64,000 nucleotides of DNA, taken from contig CAWHAL010000001.1 of the NCBI GenBank assembly GCA_963827315.1, positions 434,001 through 498,000 of the forward strand, given 5' to 3'. This DNA is from CAVXEF01 sp963827315 (lineage in GTDB: Bacteria > Planctomycetota > Phycisphaerae > Sedimentisphaerales > Anaerobacaceae). The notes beneath the pieces were generated by a model that saw nothing but the letters and a program-made list of their open reading frames with translations, did no database searches and had not been told where the DNA came from. Within the stretch, counting starts at the first letter, position 1. Each line of letters opens with the position of its first letter. Positions 26,031 to 34,349 of this stretch are shown one piece after another. A program made the position numbers and the translations under genes.

Positions 26031-26130
26031 CGTGACATAATGGGCAGATATAGAAGAAGTTCATACCGCTGAGCTATGCAAGTCCAGTCGTACTGGCGTG
26101 CTGTTATCAGCCCGTCGGCGATTATTTTTT
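26027..26130 (-). pseudogene. C-terminal remnant of a GT4 glycosyltransferase
   Basis: A stretch with no start codon of its own reads IIADGLITARQYDWTCIAQRYELLLYLP and ends in a TGA that overlaps the ATG of the next GT4 gene. The YDW-x2-IAQRYELL pattern is the usual last helix of GT4 enzymes. About 33 codons remain. The upstream part is absent: an intact methyltransferase gene ends inside it. Taken as the tail of a gene whose front has been replaced. Confidence 0.6.
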
Positions 26131-27093
26131 CTGAACCACCGTCAAGTGTATATCTTTTTCTTTGCTCAATTCGCCTTCGACAACTACAAACTTATCGCCT
26201 ATAAAGTCAATCACCGGATCTCTTTCTTTGACGCCCTTTTGTGTATCGAAGCCGAGTCCGTCGCTTTTGATATAATCAAAAAACAAAATCCCGCCCGGAT
26301 TGAGAAGATTATAAAGAGTCTTTGCCGTTTGAAGCGGCTGATTAAGATGTTCAAAAACGGTAGTGCAGAATATAACATCGAGCTTATCGTCCAGTTTTAG
26401 CGCAAAATCATCTTCCGGTCTCAATAGTACCGGAATTACATTGGAACAACGCCTGAACCTATAAGTGGCATAATGAAAGGCAAGCGTCTGTATATCTGAA
26501 ATGTACATCCTCATCAAGGATTTGGGTTTGTAAAAATTATATAAAGACGCCGTTATCGGAGCGGTTGCACAGCCGAATTCGAGCATCTTGAGTTTTTTAA
26601 AATCCGGCCTAACCGCTGCAAGTTTTCGCAAAATTCCTAATTGGTCTGCGATCGTTTCTTTGCAAACAAGATGGAGCAGTTGATAAATTACCTCCGGCCT
26701 CTGCCACGCATTACAATGTCCTTGCGCATCCGTTTCGTCCGGCACATTGCTGCTTTGAAATTTTATCCTGTACAGATTTTTCAAAAAATATAAATCGTCA
26801 ACCGCCCACAAAGGCCTGCCCTTTAAAACGCCCGACCAATATTTCCTAAATTCGAGAAACCAACCTTGATCGAGTCCTATTTGACGAAATCCCCTAAGAG
26901 CCAAACCGCGGTACTTTGCAGGAACAAGCGGACAACGGTATATCCTGTGAAAAAAATCCGCCGCAAACAAAACCTTGTTGACGCCTGCGTCTGATTCCTT
27001 GACAAGAGGATAATCTTCATAGACCTTCGGCACATCAACCATTAAGTTATCAAACAAATTGGCCTGCTTATTATATGAAAACAAATCCGTCAT
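26122..27093 (-). CDS. SAM-dependent methyltransferase
   Basis: 323 residues. The first 150 residues are a family-specific helical region (FAADFFHRIYRCPLVPAKYRGLALRG). The Rossmann core follows: KMLEFGCATAPITASLYNFYKP (motif I, about residue 175), YISDIQTLAFHYATYRF, LDVIFCTTVFEHLNQPLQTAKTLYNLLNPGGILFFDYIKSDG in pieces, and a C-terminal sheet (DKFVVVEGELSKEKDIHLTVV). The gene is flanked on both sides by decayed GT4 fragments, so it may have been inserted into, or exchanged with, an older glycosyltransferase region. Acceptor unknown. Confidence 0.82.
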   Translation of the reverse strand: MTDLFSYNKQANLFDNLMVDVPKVYEDYPLVKESDAGVNKVLFAADFFHRIYRCPLVPAKYRGLALRGFRQIGLDQGWFLEFRKYWSGVLKGRPLWAVDDLYFLKNLYRIKFQSSNVPDETDAQGHCNAWQRPEVIYQLLHLVCKETIADQLGILRKLAAVRPDFKKLKMLEFGCATAPITASLYNFYKPKSLMRMYISDIQTLAFHYATYRFRRCSNVIPVLLRPEDDFALKLDDKLDVIFCTTVFEHLNQPLQTAKTLYNLLNPGGILFFDYIKSDGLGFDTQKGVKERDPVIDFIGDKFVVVEGELSKEKDIHLTVVQKK

Positions 27094-27372
27094 CTATCGA
27101 CCCTCGTTAAAATCGACAAAACCCGTAAAAAGCTTCCGCCATAAAGGAATATAAGCCGAACGCGTATTGGCTTTAGCCGTTTGTGCAGCGTTTTGGATTA
27201 TTTTTTCGCGAAGTCGGCTATCTTGCAAAACCTTCAGGCAGGCAAAGGCAAGAGCAATCATATCGCCGGCTTAACTTCTCAAGCACATCGCAAAAAATAT
27301 CCGAACCTTTTATCGGCTTAGGTTTCAGCCTGAGGGCCCATCCTCAAGTTTGAAAAGAATATGAACTTTCAT
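27094..27372 (-). pseudogene. Decayed GT4 glycosyltransferase gene (three fragments)
   Basis: Three successive fragments of one GT4 gene survive in different frames. An ATG at 27372 opens MKVHILFKLEDGPSG and meets a stop; it resembles the start MKVHILFEFKEGPTGG of the GT4 at 26030. Next comes KPKPIKGSDIFCDVLEKL, the start of a GT4 donor domain. Last is DMIALAFACLKVLQDSRLREKI and IQNAAQTAKANTRSAYIPLWRKLF, a GT4 C-terminus, ending with TAG at 27094-27096 that is followed by the ATG of the methyltransferase. Large internal parts have been lost, so it cannot be functional. Confidence 0.72.
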
Positions 27373-27390
27373 AGGAATAAGAAAAGCAAC

Positions 27391-28233
27391 CTACTTACGA
27401 CGATAGCCAACAGGCAACAGCTCCGTCCCAAAGACTATTTTGCGCACACAGTATTTGGGTAGTCTCCATACAGAACCATCTAACAACTCTCTGGGGTAAC
27501 TTTTCAGACCCGCTCTTTTGAAAAGGGCCCGGATAGAACTGGGATTAAAATAGTTAATATGACCAGCCGGTCGAATATAGCCCCAGCTTTTCATGTTGTC
27601 AGCCTCGTTCGTGTTACCCGTGGTATAAAAGAATAATCCGCCTTTCTTTAACAAACTTTTTACTTTTCTGACGTAGGACAGTGGTTCATACAGATGTTCA
27701 AGGACCTCCCGCATGTAAACGGCATCGAACTCTTCGTTTGGTAAGTTGACTTCCAAAAAGTCCCCAAGAACAGCATTTGCCCCCCTTTGTTTCAAATGAT
27801 TAACTGCTTCAGGGGAAATATCAATTGAGGTTATCTTTGCGCCCGAGAATTTTGCTTGAACGAAATATGAAAAAAAACCAAGTCCGCAACCCACATCAAC
27901 TATGGTTAAATTGTCTCTGCCAATAAATCTTCTCATCTGCTCATAATGAGAACAGTAGAGGCCTTCCAGCTCGTAGAGTCTGACTTTATTCGAATAATTG
28001 GAATAGTAGTCCGTTTTGTCGTCCCAGCTTTTACCGTGGAAATACGAAGAATCATATAATTCCAGAATATGTTTTTTATCAATTCTGGGGTTTACAAAAT
28101 ACAATCCACAATTCGAACAACGAAATATACTGAACTCGTGATTAAAGTGGTCATCGTGTTTGCTGAAATCGAACTTAATGTCGTCCTGTCCACAGGCTGG
28201 ACAATTGTTTAATTTTTCGAATTCGAGGTTCAT
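27391..28233 (-). CDS. Zinc-ribbon SAM-dependent methyltransferase
   Basis: 280 residues. The N-terminus has a zinc-ribbon-like pair CPACGQDD (about residue 12) and CSNCGLYFVNPR (about 38), common in methyltransferases of sugar pathways. The SAM core follows: TIVDVGCGLGFFSYFVQAKF (about residue 110), ITSIDISPEAVNHLKQRG, FDAVYMREVLEHLYEPLSYV and LLKKGGLFFYTTGN. The C-terminal region (YFNPSSIRALFKRAGLKSYP) is also typical. It precedes the decayed GT4 by 18 nt and follows the GT9 gene after 15 nt. Possible C-methyltransferase of a nucleotide-activated sugar or O-methyltransferase; undecided. Confidence 0.85.
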   Translation of the reverse strand: MNLEFEKLNNCPACGQDDIKFDFSKHDDHFNHEFSIFRCSNCGLYFVNPRIDKKHILELYDSSYFHGKSWDDKTDYYSNYSNKVRLYELEGLYCSHYEQMRRFIGRDNLTIVDVGCGLGFFSYFVQAKFSGAKITSIDISPEAVNHLKQRGANAVLGDFLEVNLPNEEFDAVYMREVLEHLYEPLSYVRKVKSLLKKGGLFFYTTGNTNEADNMKSWGYIRPAGHINYFNPSSIRALFKRAGLKSYPRELLDGSVWRLPKYCVRKIVFGTELLPVGYRRK

Positions 28234-28248
28234 TGAACCGCCCCAACT

Positions 28249-29211
28249 CTATGGAATCAAGGATGTTGACAGCACAGATTTGACAGCCTCAAAAACTTGC
28301 TCAACGGTAATTTGCTGCATGCATTTTCTATTAATCGGACAGGGAATTTTCAATCCACAATTTTTGCAATCGATATCCGTATAGAAGTTAATGTCATCCG
28401 GATAGGTAGCCAACTCAAGAGGCTCCCAGGCACTGACAAGCACAATATTCTTTTTGCCGACAGCTTTGGATAGATGAGTTAATCCGCCGACATAACCAAT
28501 AAAAGTAATTGAATTTTTGAGAATTTGTGCAGTTTCCCTAAAGGTTGTTTTGCCTGTGAGGTCGACAACACCATTGAGTACTTTATTTGTAGGTAGTCCA
28601 ATTTGGACTAATTTGCAGGTAAGATTATTATCTTGGATATACCGGTTTATAAGGTCTATCAGGCACTGCCAGTTTTCCCAGAACCAAGCTTTATTCGGTG
28701 TAAATTCTTTTTTGGCGTGGGGCTCTACGCAGATATACTGGTTTGTCAAAAGACCATTGGCTTCCAATAAATGATTTGCAGCGGCAATCTCTTTCTTTGA
28801 CAACCATATCTTGGGCTGCAAACGGGCACGTGAGATATTATGCACATCGCAAGCTATCTGGATGGCATGTTTTCCAGTTTTGTAAATTATTTTTTCTTCC
28901 GTATCGTTTTCATAGTAAAAATAGTCGGAGTTGTCCATATCCACAATAATTATATTGTCCGGGCGGAAGAACCACTTCCTAAACCGCCAGGCCATATGGT
29001 CGGAAACACATTTTATATCTTTATTATGTTTGTAGATTATATGGTCGGGATTTGTAAGTTTCCGACGGCAACATCCGAGAATGTAATTAACCAAAGAGCC
29101 TCTGTACCTATAAAAAAAGATAATTTTTTTATCTTGATACTTGCTTTTTAGGTTATGAGCAAGTCCCGTCCAGATTAAAGCACCCCCTAAACCCATGATT
29201 ATATCCCCCAA
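28249..29211 (-). CDS. GT9 (heptosyltransferase-like) glycosyltransferase, N-terminus uncertain
   Basis: 320 residues as annotated. GT9 features: GDIIMGLGGALIWTGLAHNL near the start, YICVEPHAKKEFTPNKAWFWENW (about residue 165), VQIGLPTNKVLNGVVDLTGKTTFRE, and the donor-site stretch FIGYVGGLTHLSKAVGKKNI, with a C-terminal cysteine cluster CKNCGLKIPCPINRKC. The frame opens at TTG 29211 with AGGAG only three bases upstream, and lacks the first beta strand of the family. That strand (KFVIIGVFG) can be read one frame over directly upstream, after AGGAAAGG and a CTG codon; a G5 run joins the two frames. The 290-nt gap upstream (29212-29501) holds nothing else recognisable. Confidence 0.78.
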   Translation of the reverse strand: MGDIIMGLGGALIWTGLAHNLKSKYQDKKIIFFYRYRGSLVNYILGCCRRKLTNPDHIIYKHNKDIKCVSDHMAWRFRKWFFRPDNIIIVDMDNSDYFYYENDTEEKIIYKTGKHAIQIACDVHNISRARLQPKIWLSKKEIAAANHLLEANGLLTNQYICVEPHAKKEFTPNKAWFWENWQCLIDLINRYIQDNNLTCKLVQIGLPTNKVLNGVVDLTGKTTFRETAQILKNSITFIGYVGGLTHLSKAVGKKNIVLVSAWEPLELATYPDDINFYTDIDCKNCGLKIPCPINRKCMQQITVEQVFEAVKSVLSTSLIP

Positions 29212-29501
29212 AAACTCCTATTATTACAAATTTCAGTTTCGGCCTTTCCTCTTTATTAATTACTGCCCTTTCTATCCTATGTCAACCACTACTGCATATT
29301 CTGAAACTTGCAGAGCGGCACATTTGTATTTTGGCTGGAAAGTTATATATGGATATACAGAACCTGATTTAGGGGGATATAAATTTTACTCAAAAATAAT
29401 CGCATAACCAAACTCATTTTTACGCTCATCGCCGGAAATTCTTTTCAAGTTTTAAGTGTGTTCCCGGCTATCTCAAGCTGGCAGAATTAAGACGCGGTTT
29501 G

Positions 29502-30305
29502 TTATTTTTTGCCCTGTAATAATACCCACTTCCAGTTGTGTTCTGTTTCCACCTTTATCACTTTTTTGAAGTACTTCAGCATAAGTATGAAAACATCTTC
29601 TTCCGAGTCCCACTCAACAGATTCGAAAGCCCCGCCTTCCTGCTTGGCGATGTCATACAACACATAAGCATTTGGTTTTATTACTCGAGTGTGTTCAGCA
29701 AAAAAGGAGTCCAGGTTGAAAACGTGGTCGATGGAATTGCAATAAACCATATCCAGGGAAGAGTCGTCGTTTTCCAGGTGCATAAAATCGCCGACTCGCA
29801 CAAGCTTATTATCAGGGCCGGGATTCAGGTCAATCCCGTAGGCGTTTTTAAAGCCGAGGTCACGCAAAACCTGCGCCTCGGTTCCCTGGCGAGCACCGGC
29901 ACAGAGTATCTGCGCTGATTTAGGCAGCAAGGCCAGCAGATGGCGAAAACGCCGATAGAACCTATATCGATATTCCACAATCTGGCGATTTGTAAACCCG
30001 CCTCCAAATTTCAAAATCTCATCGAACTTCTGTACCTGATGAGTCAAGTATTCATTGTAGTCTTCATAATCACGGTAGTGGAAATCACCTTCTTTGTGTG
30101 TTTTCCATCCGCCTTGTCCGTGATGCTTGCAGCGAACGGGGTGTTTGTCGCGACTGTGAACATAGTTTGGATTGTACATTTTGTGGTGGCTTCGAAAGCA
30201 TCTGCATCCGCTTGGAAGACAGCAGTGAAGTATTGTTTTAAACCAGAACTTCAGATGCATAGCCATCCTCAAGATATGAGACATTAATTGTTTTAATAAC
30301 CCCAT
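29502..30305 (-). CDS. SAM-dependent methyltransferase
   Basis: Up to 267 residues. The core is ILCAGARQGTEAQVLRDLGFKNAYGIDL (about residues 135-162), a variant motif I, then GDFMHLENDDSSLDMVYCNSIDHVFNLDSFFAEHTRVIKPNAYVLYDI in pieces. The N-terminal 80 residues are basic and rich in histidine and cysteine (LHCCLPSGCRCFRSHHK). The first ATG (30305) has no SD site; the ATG at 30260 (MHLKFWF) follows GAGG six bases upstream and may be the real start. It follows the GT2 gene after 16 nt. Acceptor unknown. Confidence 0.75.
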   Translation of the reverse strand: MGLLKQLMSHILRMAMHLKFWFKTILHCCLPSGCRCFRSHHKMYNPNYVHSRDKHPVRCKHHGQGGWKTHKEGDFHYRDYEDYNEYLTHQVQKFDEILKFGGGFTNRQIVEYRYRFYRRFRHLLALLPKSAQILCAGARQGTEAQVLRDLGFKNAYGIDLNPGPDNKLVRVGDFMHLENDDSSLDMVYCNSIDHVFNLDSFFAEHTRVIKPNAYVLYDIAKQEGGAFESVEWDSEEDVFILMLKYFKKVIKVETEHNWKWVLLQGKK

Positions 30306-30321
30306 ACCGAATTATTGGTTT

Positions 30322-31380
30322 CTAATCCTTTGTGGGGAGCTTACCATAATTAGGTATGTGAAACAGAGCACTTATTCGCCTTCTCCAGCCACCACCGAAC
30401 GAGTAAAAAATATCCAGGAATAAATGCCATAGGAAGGACAAACAGTTACCTGCTTTGGCACCACCCAACCATGCAAATTGATGAGCTGTTGCGAGACTTT
30501 GCCTTTTTAACCTGCCGATTGACACGGGCAGGTCGGAATGGCTGAATATTTTGTTGGCAATATTGATTCTTTCTCCGGCCCGCTGGTTATTCCACTGTTT
30601 GCTTTTAATCTCCGGATGAATCCTTACGTAGACAAGTGGCATCGATACATGCAGGGGCGGTCTAACAAGAGCAATTCTCAGCAGTATATCGACATCCATA
30701 ATATAATGCATGTTCTCGTCCAGCATGCCAGCCTTGACGGCAAGCCCCTTGTCCATCAGGCAGCCGGGCTGGTAACCTGTCTGCAAAGTGGCGACGGCCT
30801 CCGCCAACTCAGGTTCAAAAGTGATTTTACCATCGTATGTACGCGTTCTGTCACCATAGATAGTACCTTCGGCATCGATAAGAATACGACCACCATGCAC
30901 GTAGCCTGCCTGTGGATATTTAAGGATTGCAGCAGCGGCGGTTGCCAGGCTGTTGGGCATAAGAACATCATCCGAATTATGCCAGTTAAATAACTGGCCT
31001 GTGCTTTTCGCAAGCCCTTTGTTTATTGCATGGCTTTGGCCTCTGTCGGGCTCACTTTCCCAATAGGTTAGCCAAGGCTCATATTTTTTTATAATCTCAA
31101 CGGTCTGGTCGGTGCTGCCGCCGTCAATGATAATGTACTCCAAATCGGGATAGCCTTGGAGAAGAACAGAACGAATAGCTTCCTCAATAAACCGGCCATG
31201 ATTATAAGAAGGTGTAACAATACTTATTCTTGGCCAAGGCACTCCATCAGACATTCTGTCCGGCAACTGCTGACTCTCCCGGGTCCAAGGCCAACCGATT
31301 TTACCCGCAGGAGCAGACGGCAAATCTTTCAGGGTCGGACATCGTGAAGTTGGGGTAACTGATTTGCTGATTGTTTCCAT
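30322..31380 (-). CDS. GT2 glycosyltransferase
   Basis: 352 residues. After a 50-residue leader (CPTLKDLPSAPAGKIGWPWT, found in a known subgroup of GT2 with a PWT motif) come ISIVTPSYNHGRFIEEAIRSVL, IIDGGSTDQTVEIIKKY, SEPDRGQSHAINKGL and the DxD region NWHNSDDVLMPNSL. About residues 175-235 continue the acceptor side (YVHGGRILIDAEGTIYGD; TGYQPGCLMDKGLAVKAG). It is 9 nt from the upstream GT4. Donor sugar unknown. Confidence 0.88.
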   Translation of the reverse strand: METISKSVTPTSRCPTLKDLPSAPAGKIGWPWTRESQQLPDRMSDGVPWPRISIVTPSYNHGRFIEEAIRSVLLQGYPDLEYIIIDGGSTDQTVEIIKKYEPWLTYWESEPDRGQSHAINKGLAKSTGQLFNWHNSDDVLMPNSLATAAAAILKYPQAGYVHGGRILIDAEGTIYGDRTRTYDGKITFEPELAEAVATLQTGYQPGCLMDKGLAVKAGMLDENMHYIMDVDILLRIALVRPPLHVSMPLVYVRIHPEIKSKQWNNQRAGERINIANKIFSHSDLPVSIGRLKRQSLATAHQFAWLGGAKAGNCLSFLWHLFLDIFYSFGGGWRRRISALFHIPNYGKLPTKD

Positions 31381-31389
31381 TCTTTCAAA

Positions 31390-32514
31390 TCACGCACACA
31401 AGCTTCGATATACCTTCAGCGTCAGAGCGGCTGTCCTATCCCAAGAATACGACCTTACCTTCTCAAATCCAAGCTGTACATGCTCAGAATTCCGTCCTTC
31501 AGACAATACAATATCAAAAGCTCTTAATAAATCATCGGTCTTTTCAGGTTCAAAGTATACGGGGCAGCGGCCAGCCACCTCAATCGTTGAAGGAATGTGC
31601 GAAGCAATAATCGGACACCCACAGGCCATCGCTTCCAGTAACGGCATGCCAAAACCCTCATAAAGAGATGGATAAACCAATGCGAGGGCACGGTTGTAAA
31701 GACGACATAAAGTTTCGTCATCAATATCTCTCAGCAGTTTCACCTGCTTTGCTATTGCCAATTCTGTCATCATCTGCTGTTCACTCTCGGAGATGAGCCT
31801 GCCACCGACCAACACCAAAGCAACATCTTTTCGTTGATGCCACAGGCTGTATGCTTTTGCCAGGACATCAAAGTTTTTATAGTGGGCTCGATTGCCAATA
31901 TAAAGCAGAAAAGGCTGTTCTATTCGAGTGATTCTTGACAATTCGGTGTTGTCCAATTGCCTGAAAATATCGCTACAGGCGTTGGGGACAACATGTACCA
32001 TATTCGCATCAAGCTCATACAATCGAAGCACATCATTGCGAGTAGTATCGGAAACACAGATTATGGCATCCGCCTGCTGAACCGAGAGGCGCTTTCTCTG
32101 TCTGAATAAATCGAAGTTAGGCCCACTGTAAAACTGGGGGAACAATTCAAAAACCATATCATGAACTGTGGCAACTGAACACCCAGCCCATTTTTCGGGC
32201 ATTGTATAATAGGTAGAGTGCCAAATTTTTCCTTCGCCTGTGCCCGTCCACAGGTCATATATAAAATGTTTAATCTTAGGCAGAACGGATTGCCATACAC
32301 AGTTTGGGCGCAGATAACGCTCGATATTGGGAATAGAACGATGTGTGATGCGCCGATGCTGAGGCAGCGCCTGTTTAAGCCGGCCTTCTGTCAGCAGAGT
32401 TATGTGTAATGAATCATCAGCTTCACACATACGCAAAAGAATTTCGCTGAAAAGCCTTGAAATTCCTCCACGTGCCTGAGACCAGTAGATTATGCCATCA
32501 ACTACTATTTCCAT
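31390..32514 (-). CDS. GT4 glycosyltransferase (mannosyltransferase-like)
   Basis: 374 residues, full length. N-terminal start VVDGIIYWSQARGGISRLFSEIL (donor-side loop GGISR). The linker contains IICVSDTTRNDVLRLY. Donor domain: PFLLYIGNRAHYKNFDVLAKAYSLW (about residue 205), VALVLVGG, LLRDIDDETLCRLYNRALALVYPSLYEGFGMPLLEAMACGCPII in pieces, with the E-x7-E motif, and SHIPSTIEVAGRCPVYFEP. Most like WbaZ/WbdA-type mannosyl- or rhamnosyltransferases. A 171-nt gap without a gene separates it from the radical SAM gene upstream. Confidence 0.9.
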   Translation of the reverse strand: MEIVVDGIIYWSQARGGISRLFSEILLRMCEADDSLHITLLTEGRLKQALPQHRRITHRSIPNIERYLRPNCVWQSVLPKIKHFIYDLWTGTGEGKIWHSTYYTMPEKWAGCSVATVHDMVFELFPQFYSGPNFDLFRQRKRLSVQQADAIICVSDTTRNDVLRLYELDANMVHVVPNACSDIFRQLDNTELSRITRIEQPFLLYIGNRAHYKNFDVLAKAYSLWHQRKDVALVLVGGRLISESEQQMMTELAIAKQVKLLRDIDDETLCRLYNRALALVYPSLYEGFGMPLLEAMACGCPIIASHIPSTIEVAGRCPVYFEPEKTDDLLRAFDIVLSEGRNSEHVQLGFEKVRSYSWDRTAALTLKVYRSLCA

Positions 32515-32685
32515 GATACGGTACAGCCTTAACGCTCAAAATCCCAAAAATGTTCTGATTGACAATACCGTGCTTTAATTCGCATATCAGCTTTTTCTAA
32601 TAGAGCAATTAATCACACTATTTTGAAAACTGCATTGCAGCAAGAAGGCAGGTAATACATAAGCTGGAACACATTCACACAATTA

Positions 32686-34179
32686 TCAGAGCTTATTCTT
32701 TACCAAACGTCTCTTAAGCATCCTAATACCAGATAATATATAGACAAATCTTACAATTTTATACAACAACGGCACATCCCGCAATAACATTACGGTATTA
32801 TAAAACGTAACCAAAAAAGATTTTCTGATACCTGTAGGCAGATAAGCAGTTGCCTCGGTTACTTTCTTTAGCCTTTTATACTGTTTGTGATTCTTGGCAT
32901 AATAAGCCAATATCTTCTTTCGCATGCGAATACAAATTTTCTCTTGGGCTGGAGTCATTTTAATGGCAGGTCCCATGTAAAAATTGGTTATAGCGGCCAT
33001 CTCATCCGGGCTTTTAAGCAGATTTGCTTCCTCACATCTCCTATATAGCTCGGTTTTGCGATAAGGAAAGAAATATGAACAGTGTCCATCATTAGGTTCT
33101 ATTTTTTTAAGCAAATTATAGGTGTCCTTCATTTTTGCTTTATCTTCAAAAGGAAAACCTACAACACAAAAAGTATATAAATACAGTCCCGCATCCTTTA
33201 TCATCCTGCACTTCTCGACGATTTCGCTGTTACTATGTTTTCTGTTAAGCATGGTTTCTCTGAAATGCTCATTTCCACTTTCAACACCTATAGATACATG
33301 CACACATCCACTTTGCTTCAGCGTCTTTACCAGCTCCGGAGTTATGTATTCAGTCCTGCCGCACAGCTTGTAGGGTATCTTAATCCGCTTACTATATTCA
33401 CTTGCAAACTCTTCAAACCAGGTTTTATTCGCTATCAAAAGGTCATCTGCGAATATAATACTTTTTGTTTCCGGATATTGCTTAAGCGTTCTCTCGAGCA
33501 GTTTCATGCAGTATTCTACGGGGGGTATTCTCCAATACCCCTTAGGTGAAGGATAAACACTCCTTAAAGCCGCATTGCCGCAATAATAACAACTGTACGG
33601 ACATCCACGACCAAACATCGTCGTAATCTCTTTATCGCGTACAACTACTTCTTTGTCAAAAATAGAATAATCCGGGAAATCCAAGACTGATAAGTCAGGT
33701 ACAAATTGCGGTATTGGATTACATATTTTTTTACCATTTAAATGCCAGCAAAAACCCTTTGTGCTCTCAATATTTCTGTTGTTCTCAATATTACTCAGCA
33801 ATTCATCAAGTGGTATCTCCCCCTCACCAATACAGGCTCCTTTAATGGCGCTTTGCGAAAATATCCACTCCGGGTCTAATGTTATGCCAACCCCTCCTGC
33901 TATTTGTAAGATGTTTGGATATCTCTCCAGTTCTTTTGAATACTCTGCCAAGTATTTTAATTGGTGAGAAGTGCAGGAAAAAGCTGCGATTGAGGGGTCC
34001 AACTCAACTATTTTGTTTCTGAAATCTTTGTGACTTATTTTATCGCAGAAACTTAAATAAGCCACGTCATAAGAATGTTTCTTGGCAATAGGAACAAGGC
34101 ATGCAATCCCATGGTTAAAATCACGGGGGTATCCGCTATCTATAGAAAGCTTTACAAAAACAATTCTTTTATTCGTCAA
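32686..34179 (-). CDS. B12-binding radical SAM protein
   Basis: 497 residues. The N-terminal 150 residues form a cobalamin-binding-type Rossmann domain (VDLDPSIAAFSC-like region ELDPSIAAFSCTSHQLKYL; LQIAGGVGITLDPEWIF; GACIGEGEIPLDELL). The radical SAM domain starts at MFGRGCPYSCYYCGNAALRS, with the CxxxCxxC cluster motif at about residue 195, then SIIFADDLLIANKTWFEEF and VHVSIGVESGNEHFRETMLNR. It ends with a helical tail. Related proteins methylate unreactive carbons or make unusual lipids. In this setting it may C-methylate a sugar or a lipid carrier. The base composition is markedly A+T-rich here. Alternative: a stand-alone oxidoreductase with unrelated role. Confidence 0.85.
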   Translation of the reverse strand: MTNKRIVFVKLSIDSGYPRDFNHGIACLVPIAKKHSYDVAYLSFCDKISHKDFRNKIVELDPSIAAFSCTSHQLKYLAEYSKELERYPNILQIAGGVGITLDPEWIFSQSAIKGACIGEGEIPLDELLSNIENNRNIESTKGFCWHLNGKKICNPIPQFVPDLSVLDFPDYSIFDKEVVVRDKEITTMFGRGCPYSCYYCGNAALRSVYPSPKGYWRIPPVEYCMKLLERTLKQYPETKSIIFADDLLIANKTWFEEFASEYSKRIKIPYKLCGRTEYITPELVKTLKQSGCVHVSIGVESGNEHFRETMLNRKHSNSEIVEKCRMIKDAGLYLYTFCVVGFPFEDKAKMKDTYNLLKKIEPNDGHCSYFFPYRKTELYRRCEEANLLKSPDEMAAITNFYMGPAIKMTPAQEKICIRMRKKILAYYAKNHKQYKRLKKVTEATAYLPTGIRKSFLVTFYNTVMLLRDVPLLYKIVRFVYILSGIRMLKRRLVKNKL

Positions 34180-34349
34180 GTAATTCCCTAATCAGATATG
34201 AGTTTAATAAGTCCCTTCACTCCAAAACCACTTTTCAGACACAACACTATTACAATACAAAAGGCATATATTATACCACCACACTTACAAGGTGCAAAAC
34301 CGGCTGATTTTAAATTGGCGGGAAAGGTAGAATCGAACATAATTAGCTG

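Noticed and set aside
29195..29407. A 70-residue plus-strand open frame in the gap upstream of the GT9 gene
   Set aside because: Low complexity, no SD site, opposite strand to the array, and no recognisable motif.
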